From JADJWR01 sp963847675 (GTDB taxonomy: Bacteria; Pseudomonadota; Gammaproteobacteria; Burkholderiales; Burkholderiaceae_F): 64,000 nt of DNA. Under the pieces are notes generated by a model. The model was given only the letters and a program-made list of their open reading frames with translations, ran no database searches and was not told the DNA's origin. The first letter of the stretch is position 1. Every line of letters starts with the position of its first letter. Positions 1-8,859 of the stretch are shown here, in pieces. The stretch spans positions 1-64,000 of the forward strand of contig CAWKAP010000009.1 in NCBI GenBank assembly GCA_963847675.1, written 5' to 3'. Both the position numbers and the translations under genes were made by a program.

Positions 1-400
1 CGCAGCCATAGTTGGCTTGGGTCACGCCTTCGCGCGCCTTGTACCAGGCCGCGACATAGGATCCCGCACAGCCCATCTCGAAATCCATGCTGCTGGTCAA
101 CCCATCGCGCAACCCGAGCGAATAGCCGATCGGCATTTGAAAGTGGAAATGGGTGTCGATAAAGCCCGGTGCCACGATTTTGCCGGTGGCATCCACCGTC
201 TTGGCACCGGTCAGCGGCTTTTTGCTGATCGCCGCAATTCGGCCATTCTTGATACCGACGTTGGCAATACCGTCAAACAGTGTTTCCGGGTCCATGACCC
301 TGCCGTTCGTGATGACCAAGTCGTAGTCCTGGGCGACGGCCATGGGTGCCGTTGCCATGTTTGCAGCAAGCGCCAGCAACAGCGCGAGTTGAATCTTCAT
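1..400 (-). CDS. Secreted amidohydrolase (D-aminoacylase/dihydroorotase-like), N-terminal part, cut by window edge
   Basis: Reading leftwards from an ATG at 400, the first 133 codons are open and run off the window. A strong ribosome site (GAGGAG) sits just upstream of the start. The protein opens with a signal peptide ending near AVAQD. It continues with the metal-dependent amidohydrolase pattern: a small beta-sandwich start (DLVITNGRVMDPET), then a VAPGFIDTHFHF segment whose HFH residues are the usual metal ligands on strand 1 of the barrel. The family hydrolyses amide bonds of acylated amino acids or cyclic amides. The substrate cannot be read from this fragment. The signal peptide implies a periplasmic enzyme. 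Confidence 0.8.
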   Translation of the reverse strand, partial: MKIQLALLLALAANMATAPMAVAQDYDLVITNGRVMDPETLFDGIANVGIKNGRIAAISKKPLTGAKTVDATGKIVAPGFIDTHFHFQMPIGYSLGLRDGLTSSMDFEMGCAGSYVAAWYKAREGVTQANYGC

Positions 401-795
401 CGTCGAAATCTCCTCAAGTGGGGGGGTGAGTGGGTCAGCCGCGAAACCGATTCCCAGTTTGGCGAACCAAGGGTGCGGCTCTCGGCTTAATCTTGCGTAC
501 GGTCATGGTGTGGTCCTCTCCAGGCCTCTTTGATCACGCCGAGCGCCCCGGCTCCACCACATGCTGCCCCTTACGTGACGGATTCCCTCCGCTCGTCTCA
601 CTCGATTTGGCCCCGGGACCGACATCCGCAGGCGTTCCTGGCCGACGGTAACCTGTCCGCGAGGGGGATGCCGGACCGGGGATAGTTGCATGCGGAGCGT
701 TCGACGGACGACGGTTTCTATATCCGGAACTTTCAAGAATGTCATGATGTCCGTACGCTAGGAGCGTCAAGGCGAGATTGCAGGAGGGGAAGGGA
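401..795. other. Intergenic region between divergent genes
   Basis: This roughly 390-base gap separates the leftward amidohydrolase from the rightward AraC regulator, so both promoters should lie here. Apart from the possible short peptide at 435-506, no convincing gene or clear -35/-10 pair is visible. Confidence 0.4.
435..506 (-). CDS. Possible 23-residue peptide upstream of the amidohydrolase
   Basis: A short frame starts at an ATG at 506 behind a good purine-rich ribosome site (GGAGAGGA). It encodes 23 mostly basic residues (MTVRKIKPRAAPLVRQTG then NRFRG) and stops 35 bases before the amidohydrolase start. It could be a leader peptide, the stub of a lost gene, or chance. No family is recognised. 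Confidence 0.2.
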   Translation of the reverse strand: MTVRKIKPRAAPLVRQTGNRFRG

Positions 796-1782
796 GTGAC
801 GTCGAGCGACCCAACTGACGAAGGGGTTTTGGCCTGGCGCCGGGAGCTGGTCCGTGATTTCCGGGACGTACATTCCCGAGTCCCTTCACGCGGAAGTTCG
901 CACGCGCAACTCTCGCGCGGCACCCTCGCGGCAGACGCGGCGGTCATTTCTACGGGCGATGTTGTCCTTTACTGGACGCGCGTCAACACCCCGATGACTA
1001 CATTCATCGACTTGGACCCGGCCTATAGTGCGTTCGTGATCCCGACGGCCTGGCGCGAGGACTTCGTCATCAATGGTCAGGCGGTTGATCGATCGTCGAT
1101 TTATGCCCCGGTGGAGGAGACCGTCTATCGGGCACACGGGGGCGCACGCGAAACCCATGCCGTCGCGTTTCTCCGCGAGCCCTTCGTCGAGACAGTCGCG
1201 GCGCTGAAGGGCATCGATCCCGACGAAATCAGGCTCGATGCCGGCGCGATCGGAATGGCGCCACGTGTCGTGGCGCGGTTGCGGTGCTGCTTGGCAGAGG
1301 CGGTCGAGAACTACGGCTGCGAGAGTCAACCCTTCCCGTTGACGCCCGGGGCGAGAGAGAAGCTCACCCGCGACATTCTGGGAGTGGTGACCGACACCTA
1401 TCTTCAGGCGCGACCGGCGCCGGCGCGAAAGATCCGCACGGTCGCGCGTCTTGCGAGAATCGTGCGCAAGGCCGAGGAGCGCTTCGCGTCGGCGGAGGGC
1501 GAGCCGGTCTCCCTTGCAGATCTCTGCGTGGCGGCCGGCGTCAGCCAGGGCACCCTCTATCACGCATTCACGGTCGTATTTGGGGAGTCACCACTCGCCT
1601 ATTTTCGCAAGCGTCGCTTGACAGACGCCCGATCGATGCTGCTTGGTGCCGTGCCCGGGCGATCCGCGATCAAACGTGCAGCCCTCGGCGCCGGGCTGAC
1701 GCACTTCGGCCGATTCTCCGCGGAGTATCGCCGTCTGTTTGGCGAATCGCCGTCGGCGACGCTCAACCGATCGGCCCGCTGA
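796..1782 (+). CDS. AraC-family transcriptional regulator
   Basis: A 328-residue regulator. The GTG at 796 is chosen because AGGAGGGGA lies just upstream of it; a TTG six codons earlier is in frame but poorly placed. The C-terminal ~110 residues are an AraC/XylS DNA-binding domain with two helix-turn-helix units: SLADLCVAAGVSQGTLYHAF, then a second helix pair ending in the typical FGRFSAEYRRLFGESP signature. The N-terminal ~200 residues resemble the AraC-binding-like ligand domain but give no clue to the effector. It faces away from the amidohydrolase at the window start, so that gene is a plausible target (inference). Confidence 0.88.
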   Translation: MTSSDPTDEGVLAWRRELVRDFRDVHSRVPSRGSSHAQLSRGTLAADAAVISTGDVVLYWTRVNTPMTTFIDLDPAYSAFVIPTAWREDFVINGQAVDRSSIYAPVEETVYRAHGGARETHAVAFLREPFVETVAALKGIDPDEIRLDAGAIGMAPRVVARLRCCLAEAVENYGCESQPFPLTPGAREKLTRDILGVVTDTYLQARPAPARKIRTVARLARIVRKAEERFASAEGEPVSLADLCVAAGVSQGTLYHAFTVVFGESPLAYFRKRRLTDARSMLLGAVPGRSAIKRAALGAGLTHFGRFSAEYRRLFGESPSATLNRSAR

Positions 1783-1950
1783 TCGGCCCGATTGGAGCTT
1801 TGCGCCGCGGGGTCCCGGCAGCACTGGGGACGGCTCGGAAACTCGGACTGGTTCGAACTGGATGCCAGTCGCTTATGACGTCCAAAGATCCCGTTAGACG
1901 AGCCGCCTCTGGGGCACGCCCCGAATGGGACCGCTGGCCCGGTATGTGTC

Positions 1951-2616
1951 TCAGGCCGTCAGGCTTGCCTCCGCCGCATCCCGTGGCCGGCGCCGCTCGG
2001 GCGGGACGTCGCGGAAGGAAAGCAGCACGTAGCAGGTACGGATCGGCCGCTCCGGAGTCGACAGGGATTGCGCCCATTCGCGCAGACGCGCCTTGGTCAA
2101 TTCGATCGTGTCGATGTTGTAGCGGTGCAGCTGGATATCGGTCTGCGCGCTGATCGTTGCCCCGGCCGACGGCTGCCGATTGCTCGCGTCCATCTGCGGC
2201 TCCGGCTCGTTCGATGCGTTGACCACGATCAGCACTTGGTCCCGCGGCGCCTCGCGGCCGAGGGCCTTCAGGTAGGTCTCGGGGCCGCCGACCGCCTCGA
2301 CGATGTCGACCAGCGCGCGAAGGCCCGGGTTGTCGGTAATGCCGCCGTCGACGAAGTGGGCGTACCGGCGCTTGTCGCGGTCAAAGTAGGTCGCCAATCC
2401 ATCGACCTGCATCATCTTCCTCTCGTCGCCCTCCGCGCGATGTCGCATCGCGTCCAACCACTCGGGTGGTCCGGATCCGCACTGCGGATGATTTATGCCG
2501 GCAGTTGAATTCGCGCCCAGCATGGAATACAAGCCACTTGAGAGAAACCTCAAACCGGAAATTCGCAACGTCAAACAGAAGCGATACGCAGGAGCTCTCG
2601 CGCCAGGACGAACCAT
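1951..2616 (-). pseudogene. C-terminal remnant of a patatin-like phospholipase
   Basis: The frame carries the C-terminal half of a patatin-like phospholipase. YAHFVDGGITDNPGLRAL holds the DGG that supplies the catalytic Asp, and LIVVNASNEP follows. The N-terminal half with the oxyanion-hole glycines and the GxSxG nucleophile is absent. Resemblance to the family fades upstream of about position 2520, where the reading frame becomes unrelated sequence. Without the nucleophile this cannot be an active lipase. It sits in a patch of gene debris next to a headless antitoxin and a truncated secreted protein. Confidence 0.7.
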
Positions 2617-2646
2617 CCCGCGCGTAGCCGAACACCTGGGTGAAGA

Positions 2647-2859
2647 CTAAGAGTGAAGATCGTCCATGTCGCAGCCGAGTACTGCGGCCAGCTTCGCCAG
2701 CAGGTCAGTCGATGGCTTGGCCTTGGCGTGTTCGACCATTGACAGCATCTGACGAGTGACGCCGCACCGCTCTGCGAGCGTCTGTAGCGTGAGGCCGCGA
2801 TAGTCGCGCCAGACCTTGAGCGGGGATTCCCCGGCGAGCAGACGGTCGGCGAGTTCCAC
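2647..2859 (-). CDS. XRE-type antitoxin-like HTH protein, N-terminally truncated
   Basis: The frame encodes 70 residues from a GTG. The helix-turn-helix (LTLQTLAERCGVTRQMLSMV) is that of the XRE antitoxins found with RelE/HigB-like toxins. The segment before it (VELADRLLAGESPLKVWRDY) matches the linker of a longer antitoxin whose N-terminal domain precedes it. Matching sequence continues in frame upstream to about 2908 without a start codon, so the head of the protein has been lost. No toxin gene is adjacent. Probably a relic, though the HTH itself is intact. Confidence 0.6.
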   Translation of the reverse strand: MELADRLLAGESPLKVWRDYRGLTLQTLAERCGVTRQMLSMVEHAKAKPSTDLLAKLAAVLGCDMDDLHS

Positions 2860-2889
2860 CGGGAAGGTTTCCGCGTCGCGTGCGGACTT

Positions 2890-3185
2890 TGCGTCGGCGA
2901 TGACATCGGATGCGGATTGATCACGACCCCGCGCACCGACGCAAGGTCGTCACCCGCGCCCAACTCACGCAGCATTGACAGCGTGACGGGGTCATCTCGG
3001 AGTGCCTCGGGAGATGCCGGACGGCAGTCCCACTTCAGCGCTGCTGCCCGGTCGCAGGCCGTTCTGAGGATTCTGGTGACAGCATCATCGCTCGGCGCGC
3101 TGCCATCAAAATGTATGGTGACACCGGCGATTGACGCAGTAGAGACTGCGCTAAGAGCAGCAGCAATAATCCAGTACCGAAGCAT
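2890..3185 (-). pseudogene. Truncated secreted protein, N-terminal stub
   Basis: From an ATG at 3185 the frame begins with a good signal peptide (YWIIAAALSAVSTASIAG) and about 80 residues of coherent sequence ending near VRGVVINPHP. It then runs on in the wrong frame over the XRE gene. The join at about 2895-2910 looks like a deletion or rearrangement scar rather than a simple frameshift, because the antitoxin is an unrelated family. The function of the original protein is not recognised. Confidence 0.4.
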
Positions 3186-3620
3186 CCGCAGTTTCCGTGA
3201 CCTGCTAATGGGCCACGATCATGGGGCTGCGGCCCAGACCCTGCAAAGCCGTGTAGCGGGGACGTCTGCTTACAAGCGTATTGACCGGAGGCTTGCTCCG
3301 GCCGCTACTGGCCGACTGCGGCATTCGCCCGACACAGCACGGCTGACTGCTGCCGCTGCACTGCGGACAGCCTGCGGTCATGGCGCGAGCGTCCGCCGGC
3401 GGAAGGAAAAACGCTGAAGCAGGCTGTCCTGCTTGCGGCGCCTTCGCATCTCCGCATCTCTTCAATCGGCGTGACAGGCCAGTCCGTTCCAGGCCGAACA
3501 GCGCCGAGCGTTTCCTGCAATCCGGGAAGCGTATTTCGCCGCTCCGATACCGCCGGCATCAGCCCGCTACCATGCGGCACCCGAACCACGCCATCGATTC
3601 CTTCGACGACGGACCCTCGC
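3186..3620. other. Intergenic region, no gene recognised
   Basis: About 435 bases between the debris patch and the DUF1015 gene. Open frames exist on both strands but their translations are low-complexity (rich in Arg, Ser, Pro and Ala) and look like GC-driven chance frames. The promoter of the DUF1015 gene presumably lies at its right end. Confidence 0.4.
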
Positions 3621-4943
3621 ATGAGCAACGAATCGACGCTCCCGACCGGATACCGGCTGCCGCGGCTGCTGCTGCCGCGACCCGGCATCGACCTGCGCAA
3701 GTGGGCGGTCATTGCCTGCGACCAGTACACCTCCGAGCCTGAGTACTGGCGGCGCGTCGCCGAGGAGGTCGGCGACGCGCCGTCGACGCTGCACCTGATC
3801 TTTCCCGAGGTCTACCTCGAGCAGGCCGATGCCGCGGCGCGCATCGAGGCGATCCAGCATGCGATGAAGCGCTATCTCGCCGACGGGTTGTTCGTCGAGC
3901 ACGCGGGTGCCGTCTATGTCGAGCGCCGGCTCGGCACGCGGGTGCGCCGCGGCCTGATGCTCGAACTCGATCTCGAGTGCTACGACTTCAGCGCGGAGTC
4001 GACGAGCCTGATCCGCCCGACCGAGGGCACGATGGTCGCGCGCCTGGCGCCGCGCATCGCCGTGCGCAGCGGCGCCGAACTGGAAGTGCCGCACATCCTG
4101 GTGCTGATCGACGACCCCGACGGGACCGTGATCGAGCCGCTGGCGACGGCGCGCACCGCACTGGCGCCGCTGTACGAGACGGAACTGATGCTCGGCGGCG
4201 GCCACGTGGCCGGCTTTGCGGTCGACGCGGCGCGTGCCCGGCAGGTCGTGCGGGCGCTGCAGGCGCTGGCCGATCCGCGCGCCTGTGCGCAGCGCTACGG
4301 CATGCCCGAGGGCACGCCGCCGATGCTGTTCGCGATGGGCGACGGCAACCATTCGCTGGCCACCGCCAAGTCGATCTGGGAGCGCATCAAGGCAACCGCG
4401 GGCATGGACCACGCGAGCCGGTGGGCGCTGGTGGAAGTGGTGAACATCCACGATGCGGCGCTCGCCTTCGAGCCGATCCACCGCCTGCTGTTCGGCGTCG
4501 AGGTCGACCTGCGGGCGGCGTTGCGACAGCGGTTCGGCGACCACGTGGCATTCACCGACGTGCCGTCGGGCGAGGCCATGCGCACGCGGCTGCGCGACCT
4601 GCCGCAAGGCCGCCAGGCCGCGGGCCTGATCGGGCCGGGCGCGCGTTTCGCGACGGCCGAGTTCACCGATCCTCCGTCGTCGCTGGCCGTGGGCACGCTG
4701 CAGCCCTTCGTCGACCACCTGATCGAAGCCGGCAGCGTCGCGAACGTGGATTACGTGCACGGTGACGAGGCGCTGCAGCGGCTCGCCCAGCAGCCCGGCT
4801 GCCTCGGCCTGCACCTCGGCACGGTGGGCAAGAGCGAACTGCTGAAGCGCGTGGTGCGGGAAGGGCCGCTGCCGCGCAAGGCTTTCTCGATGGGCGAAGC
4901 CGACGAGAAGCGCTTCTACGTCGAGGCGCGGCGTATCCGCTGA
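3621..4943 (+). CDS. DUF1015 family protein (SerK-like fold)
   Basis: A 440-residue protein starting at ATG 3621; a longer in-frame extension upstream has no family-like sequence. The whole chain matches DUF1015: an N-terminal KWAVIACDQYTSEPEYW segment, a central IRPTEGTMVARLAPR stretch, and the GDGNHSLATAKSIWE motif near residue 240. An archaeal member of this family is a free-serine kinase, but most bacterial members are uncharacterised, so a kinase role here is only a possibility. It stands alone, convergent with the TRAP transporter genes that follow. Confidence 0.8.
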   Translation: MSNESTLPTGYRLPRLLLPRPGIDLRKWAVIACDQYTSEPEYWRRVAEEVGDAPSTLHLIFPEVYLEQADAAARIEAIQHAMKRYLADGLFVEHAGAVYVERRLGTRVRRGLMLELDLECYDFSAESTSLIRPTEGTMVARLAPRIAVRSGAELEVPHILVLIDDPDGTVIEPLATARTALAPLYETELMLGGGHVAGFAVDAARARQVVRALQALADPRACAQRYGMPEGTPPMLFAMGDGNHSLATAKSIWERIKATAGMDHASRWALVEVVNIHDAALAFEPIHRLLFGVEVDLRAALRQRFGDHVAFTDVPSGEAMRTRLRDLPQGRQAAGLIGPGARFATAEFTDPPSSLAVGTLQPFVDHLIEAGSVANVDYVHGDEALQRLAQQPGCLGLHLGTVGKSELLKRVVREGPLPRKAFSMGEADEKRFYVEARRIR

Positions 4944-4970
4944 GCCGGCGACGCTTTGGGGGTGTTCCCG

Positions 4971-6943
4971 CTACTGCGGCACGCCCCGGAATCGCCTGGC
5001 CACGGCGGCCAGCACCAGTGCGGCGCCGGCCAGTCCGAGTCCGACGACTGACAACTGCAGATGCGACAGTTCCAGTTCGCCACCGCCGGGTAAGGCCATC
5101 GTGAGTCCGGCCAGGAGCAGCAGCAAGCGGGCGACGCTCGCCAGGAATCCCTCCCCGAGCAGGCCGAAGCCCACCATGTAGCCCTCGAGCGCCGAGGCGA
5201 TCAGCCAGATGCCGAGCACCGCCGTGGCCACCACCACCGTGATCTCCAGCGGCTCGCCGCGCAGGATCAGCGCCGGATTGAGCACGAAGAAGAACGGCAC
5301 GAAGTACATCGTGCTGCCGAGCCGCATCGACTGCAGGCCGACCTTCAGCGGGGCGGCGCCGGCGAGTCCCGCCGCGACGAACGAGGCCAGTGCCACCGGC
5401 GGGGTGATGAACGACACCATGCCCCAGTACATCATGAACAGGTGCACCGATACGCGGTCGAAGCCGGCGTTGATCAGCGGCGGCGCGAGCACGATCGCCA
5501 GGAAGATGTAGCAGGCGGTGATCGTCATGCCCATGCCGAAGATGAAGCTGGTCACCGCGCCCATCAGCAGCAGCACGTAGACGTTGTTGCCGGCCAGGTA
5601 GACGAGGTCGTTGGCGAGCGTGCCCGCCAGCCCGGTGACCGACAGCGCGCCGATGATGAGGCCCACGCCGGCCAGCAGCGCCGCCAGTTCGGCCAGCGAC
5701 CGGCTCACGTTCTCGATCAGCGTCCCCAGGCGCAGGAGACTCAGGCGATGGCGCCGCCAGGCCTGGTTGATCACCAGCAGCAGGCCGGTGGCGACGAAGG
5801 GTGCCAGCGCCTCCTGCTGCAGCACCATCAGCATCCACACGAGCAGCACGAAGACGAAGATGTACTGCCAGCCCTCGGCCAGCGTCCGCTTCACCGAGGG
5901 CAGTTCCGCGCGCGGCAGGCCGCGCAGCCCGCGCTTGGCCGCGTAACCGTCGATCTGGATGAACAGCCCGAGGTAATACAGCAGCGAAGGGACGAGTGCC
6001 GCGAGCACCACCGTCGTGTACGGCACGCCCAGGAACGAGGCCATCACGAAGGCGGTGGCACCCATGATCGGCGGCATCAGCACGCCGCCGGTCGAGGCGC
6101 AGGCCTCCACGCCGCCGGCGTAGGCGGGCGAGAAGCCGGTGCGCTTCATCGCCGGGATCGTCACCACGCCGGTGGTCAGCACGTTGGAGACGACGCTGCC
6201 GGAGACCGATCCCATCAGTCCGCTGGCGAAGATCGATACCTTCGCCGGGCCGCCGCGCACGCGGCCGAACAGCGCGAACGCGATGTCGTTGAAAAAGGTC
6301 GCCGCACCGGTGTGCTGCAGCACGGCGCCGAACATCACGAAGCCGATCACCAGTTCGCCGAAGGCGCGCGTGGGAATCCCGAGCACGCTCTCGCTGCTCG
6401 CGAAGTGGTAGGCCGCGGTCGTGTCGATCGGCTGCGGCAGGCCGGCGATCGGCCCCGGCATGACGCCGGCAAACACCGGGTACAGCGACACCAGCGTCAC
6501 GACGACGAACACGGCGGTCCCGCCGGCCCGACGGGTGGCCTCGAGCAGCAGCAGCCAGCCGAGCGCGGCCACTGCCACGGCGGGCCTGGGCGGCCATGAA
6601 CTCCCAGGCTTCCTGCAGGATGCGGTTGGCATTGAACGCGAAGTAGGCGAACACGACGAGCGACAGCACGTACAGCGGCCGCGTCGTACCAGGGCACCGC
6701 GTCGCGGCGCGCGCGCGCCGTGGCCGGCAGGAACAGGAACACGAGCCCGACCAGCAGCGCACACAGCAGGTACAGGTAAGCGTTGTCGAGCAGCGTGAAG
6801 CCGACCAGGAAGCCGAGGTTCAGGATCTTGTTGAGCGCCAGCACGATCGCCGCCAGGCCGCTCGTCCCGACGACGACCCGCCAGCCAGGCGACAGGCTGC
6901 GGTGGCGCCGTTCCGCCGCGACGGGTTCAGGGTGTGGCGTCAC
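4971..6943 (-). CDS. TRAP transporter permease, 4TM/12TM fused type (TAXI subfamily), two frameshifts
   Basis: The fused small and large membrane subunits of a TAXI-type TRAP transporter, which uses an ion gradient to import a solute delivered by a periplasmic binding protein. The N-terminus from ATG 6943 has the small-subunit helices. The rest has many DctM-like helices, with signatures such as GLMGSVSGSVVSNVLTTG and GGVLMPPIMGATAF. The reading frame breaks near 6680 (WYD to RPLYVLSL) and near 6585 (MAAQA to VAVAALGW). Deleting one base at each point restores a continuous protein of normal length. The gene is therefore either broken or mis-sequenced. Its binding protein lies just upstream on the same strand. 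Confidence 0.85.
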
Positions 6944-7098
6944 GGTCGGCGAGGGTGTCGTTAAAAGAGGGCGGCGCCGATGTCAGGCTCGCGCAGCGCG
7001 GCGCCAGATCGACGTTGCGGCCCTGCTGCAGCCGGCGGCCGTCGCGCCCGGCCCGCGCCGGGCCGGGGACGGTCGCAAAGTGCGGACGCGCGCCCGCC

Positions 7099-8287
7099 TT
7101 ACCAACTGGTGACGACCGGATCGAATCCTGCTTTCGTCAGCGCGTCGGCGCGGGCCTTCATCCAGGCCTGCTCGAACGCCTTGTCGTCGGCGGGCGAGGC
7201 GGCCTGCACGGCCTTCCACGCGTCGGCCAGCACCTTCTGCCGTGCGATGAGCTTGTCGTTGTGCGCCTGGTGCTCGGGCTTCCACAGGCCGCGCTCCTTC
7301 CAGTAGCGGATCGCGCCGTCGTGGAACGGAATCACCCAGGCGAAGTTCTGCCGATCGACCGCCCAGCCGAGGTTGCCCGGAGCGGCCGCCTTGTAGTCAT
7401 CGAAGGTGTCGACCATCGCCTTGGTCATCGCGTACACCACGTTGGCATCCTGGCTCGCGTAGGACATCAGGATCGGATACGGGTAGGAGGCCGACTCGAC
7501 CTTGTTGTCCTTGCTCAGCCCCGCGCCCTCGGCGCCCCAGAAGGGGAAGAAGAACGGCGCGGTCTTGTTCATGCCGCTCCCAGCCGGCCTTGTCCTTGTG
7601 CGAAATCACCGGGTAGACGAGGCCGCGCGGCGACTTCTCCAGCTGGTAGGCCTTGCCGGAGATCGACGACGCGAAGGCCGCGTCGGCCTGACCGTTGATG
7701 ACGCCGTCCATGGCCGCGCCGAAGCCGCCGAACTCGACCTTCTTGACGTCGTCCCAGGTCAGGTTGGCGAAAGCCAGGATCGCGGTGATGTTCTGGTTCA
7801 GCGACGGCGAGCCGATGACCCAGGCCACGCGCTTGCCCTTCAGGTCGGCCACGGTCTTGATGCCGGCGTCCTTGGCGGCAAGGACGGTCAGCACCTGGTC
7901 CGAGTTGTTGAGCATCAGGCCGCGGATCGGTTGCGGGCCCCAGGCCTTGGCGCCGAACTCGAACACGCCTTCCTGCGCCAGGTAGCTGCCGCCCACGCCG
8001 TTGGCGGAGAACTGCACCTGGCCCTCGCGGACGGGCAGGGTGCGGGCGACGTCGCTCTTGCCCGGCAGCACGCGCAGGTTGACGCCGTAGCGCTGCTTCA
8101 GCGCGTTGCCGATGGCGACCGCCTGGTTGTAGCCGCCCGAGCCCACGTCGTAGGCGCTCCAGGCCAGCGTGGCCGGGAGGCCGGGCGGCGGCGCAGTCTG
8201 CGCGAGGCTCTGCGCGGCCGTCAGTGACAGGCTGCATGCAGCGAGCGATGCGGTGGCCAACCTCAGGAACGGCGAACCGGGCTTCAT
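7099..8287 (-). CDS. TAXI-family TRAP transporter solute-binding protein, one frameshift
   Basis: From ATG 8287, behind a GAGGAG ribosome site, a signal peptide (ending SLAQT) leads into a TAXI periplasmic binding protein. The opening WSAYDVGSGGYNQAVAIGNA and ADLKGKRVAWVIGSPS are typical. The frame breaks near 7572: AGWER is followed in another frame by MNKTAPFFFPFW. Removing one base from GAGCGGCATG restores a continuous protein of about 395 residues. The ligand is unknown; the TAXI group binds small carboxylates or amino acids. It forms a transport unit with the fused permease at 4971-6943. Confidence 0.85.
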
Positions 8288-8447
8288 AGGAGTCTCCTCT
8301 GTCTGGTCTTCGAATCGCTGCGCGTGTCGGCGACCCGCGCAGCCCCATGGCACTTCACGGCCAATGGTCTGAAGCGCATGAGGACACACCGGCCGCCGGT
8401 CGTCAAGCGGTTTGTCGCCGGCGGGAGCCGGCGCAAGTTCGGTCTGC

Positions 8448-8859
8448 TCAGTCGATGCCGCCTGCCGAGCCGCGCCAGTACTTGAACGTACCCATCGCGC
8501 TGGCGATCAGTGCTCCGTCGCCATCGATGACCCGCGCCTCGCAGGTGCACAGCGATCCTCCGGCGCTGAGCACGCGTCCTTCCGCGGTCAGCGGCCCGCG
8601 CCCGGGCTTCACGAAGTGCGTCGACATCTGCACGGTGACCACGGTGGTCGTCGGCGCGTCGGCCAGTGACGTTGCGGCGCGCGCCATCGCCACGTCGAGC
8701 AGCGTCATCAGCACGCCGCCGTGCGCGGCGGGCAGCCGGTTGCAGAACTCGTCCTTCAGTTCCGGCAGCAGCAGTCGCGAGCAGCCGGCCTCTGCCGGCT
8801 GCTGCTGCAGGCCGAGCAGGCGCAGGAACGGGAATGCGGTCGATCGGCACCTGGGTCAT
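8448..8859 (-). CDS. Hotdog-fold thioesterase (PaaI-like), frameshifted near start
   Basis: The body is a hotdog-fold acyl-CoA thioesterase: AAHGGVLMTLLDVAMARAA, VQMSTHFVKPG and ALIASAMGTFKYW. The natural start is ATG 8859, with a GGAGGA ribosome site and a 4-base ATGA overlap with the acyl-CoA synthetase stop. That start opens MTQVPIDRIP and then goes out of frame. Removing one C from the CCC run near 8831 joins it to PFLRLLGL and the rest. Otherwise only a shortened protein from ATG 8714 would be made. It is the last gene of the acyl-CoA operon and would release free acids from excess acyl-CoA. Confidence 0.72.

Noticed and set aside
3205..3465. 86-codon leftward frame
   Set aside because: Low-complexity translation without ribosome site or family resemblance.
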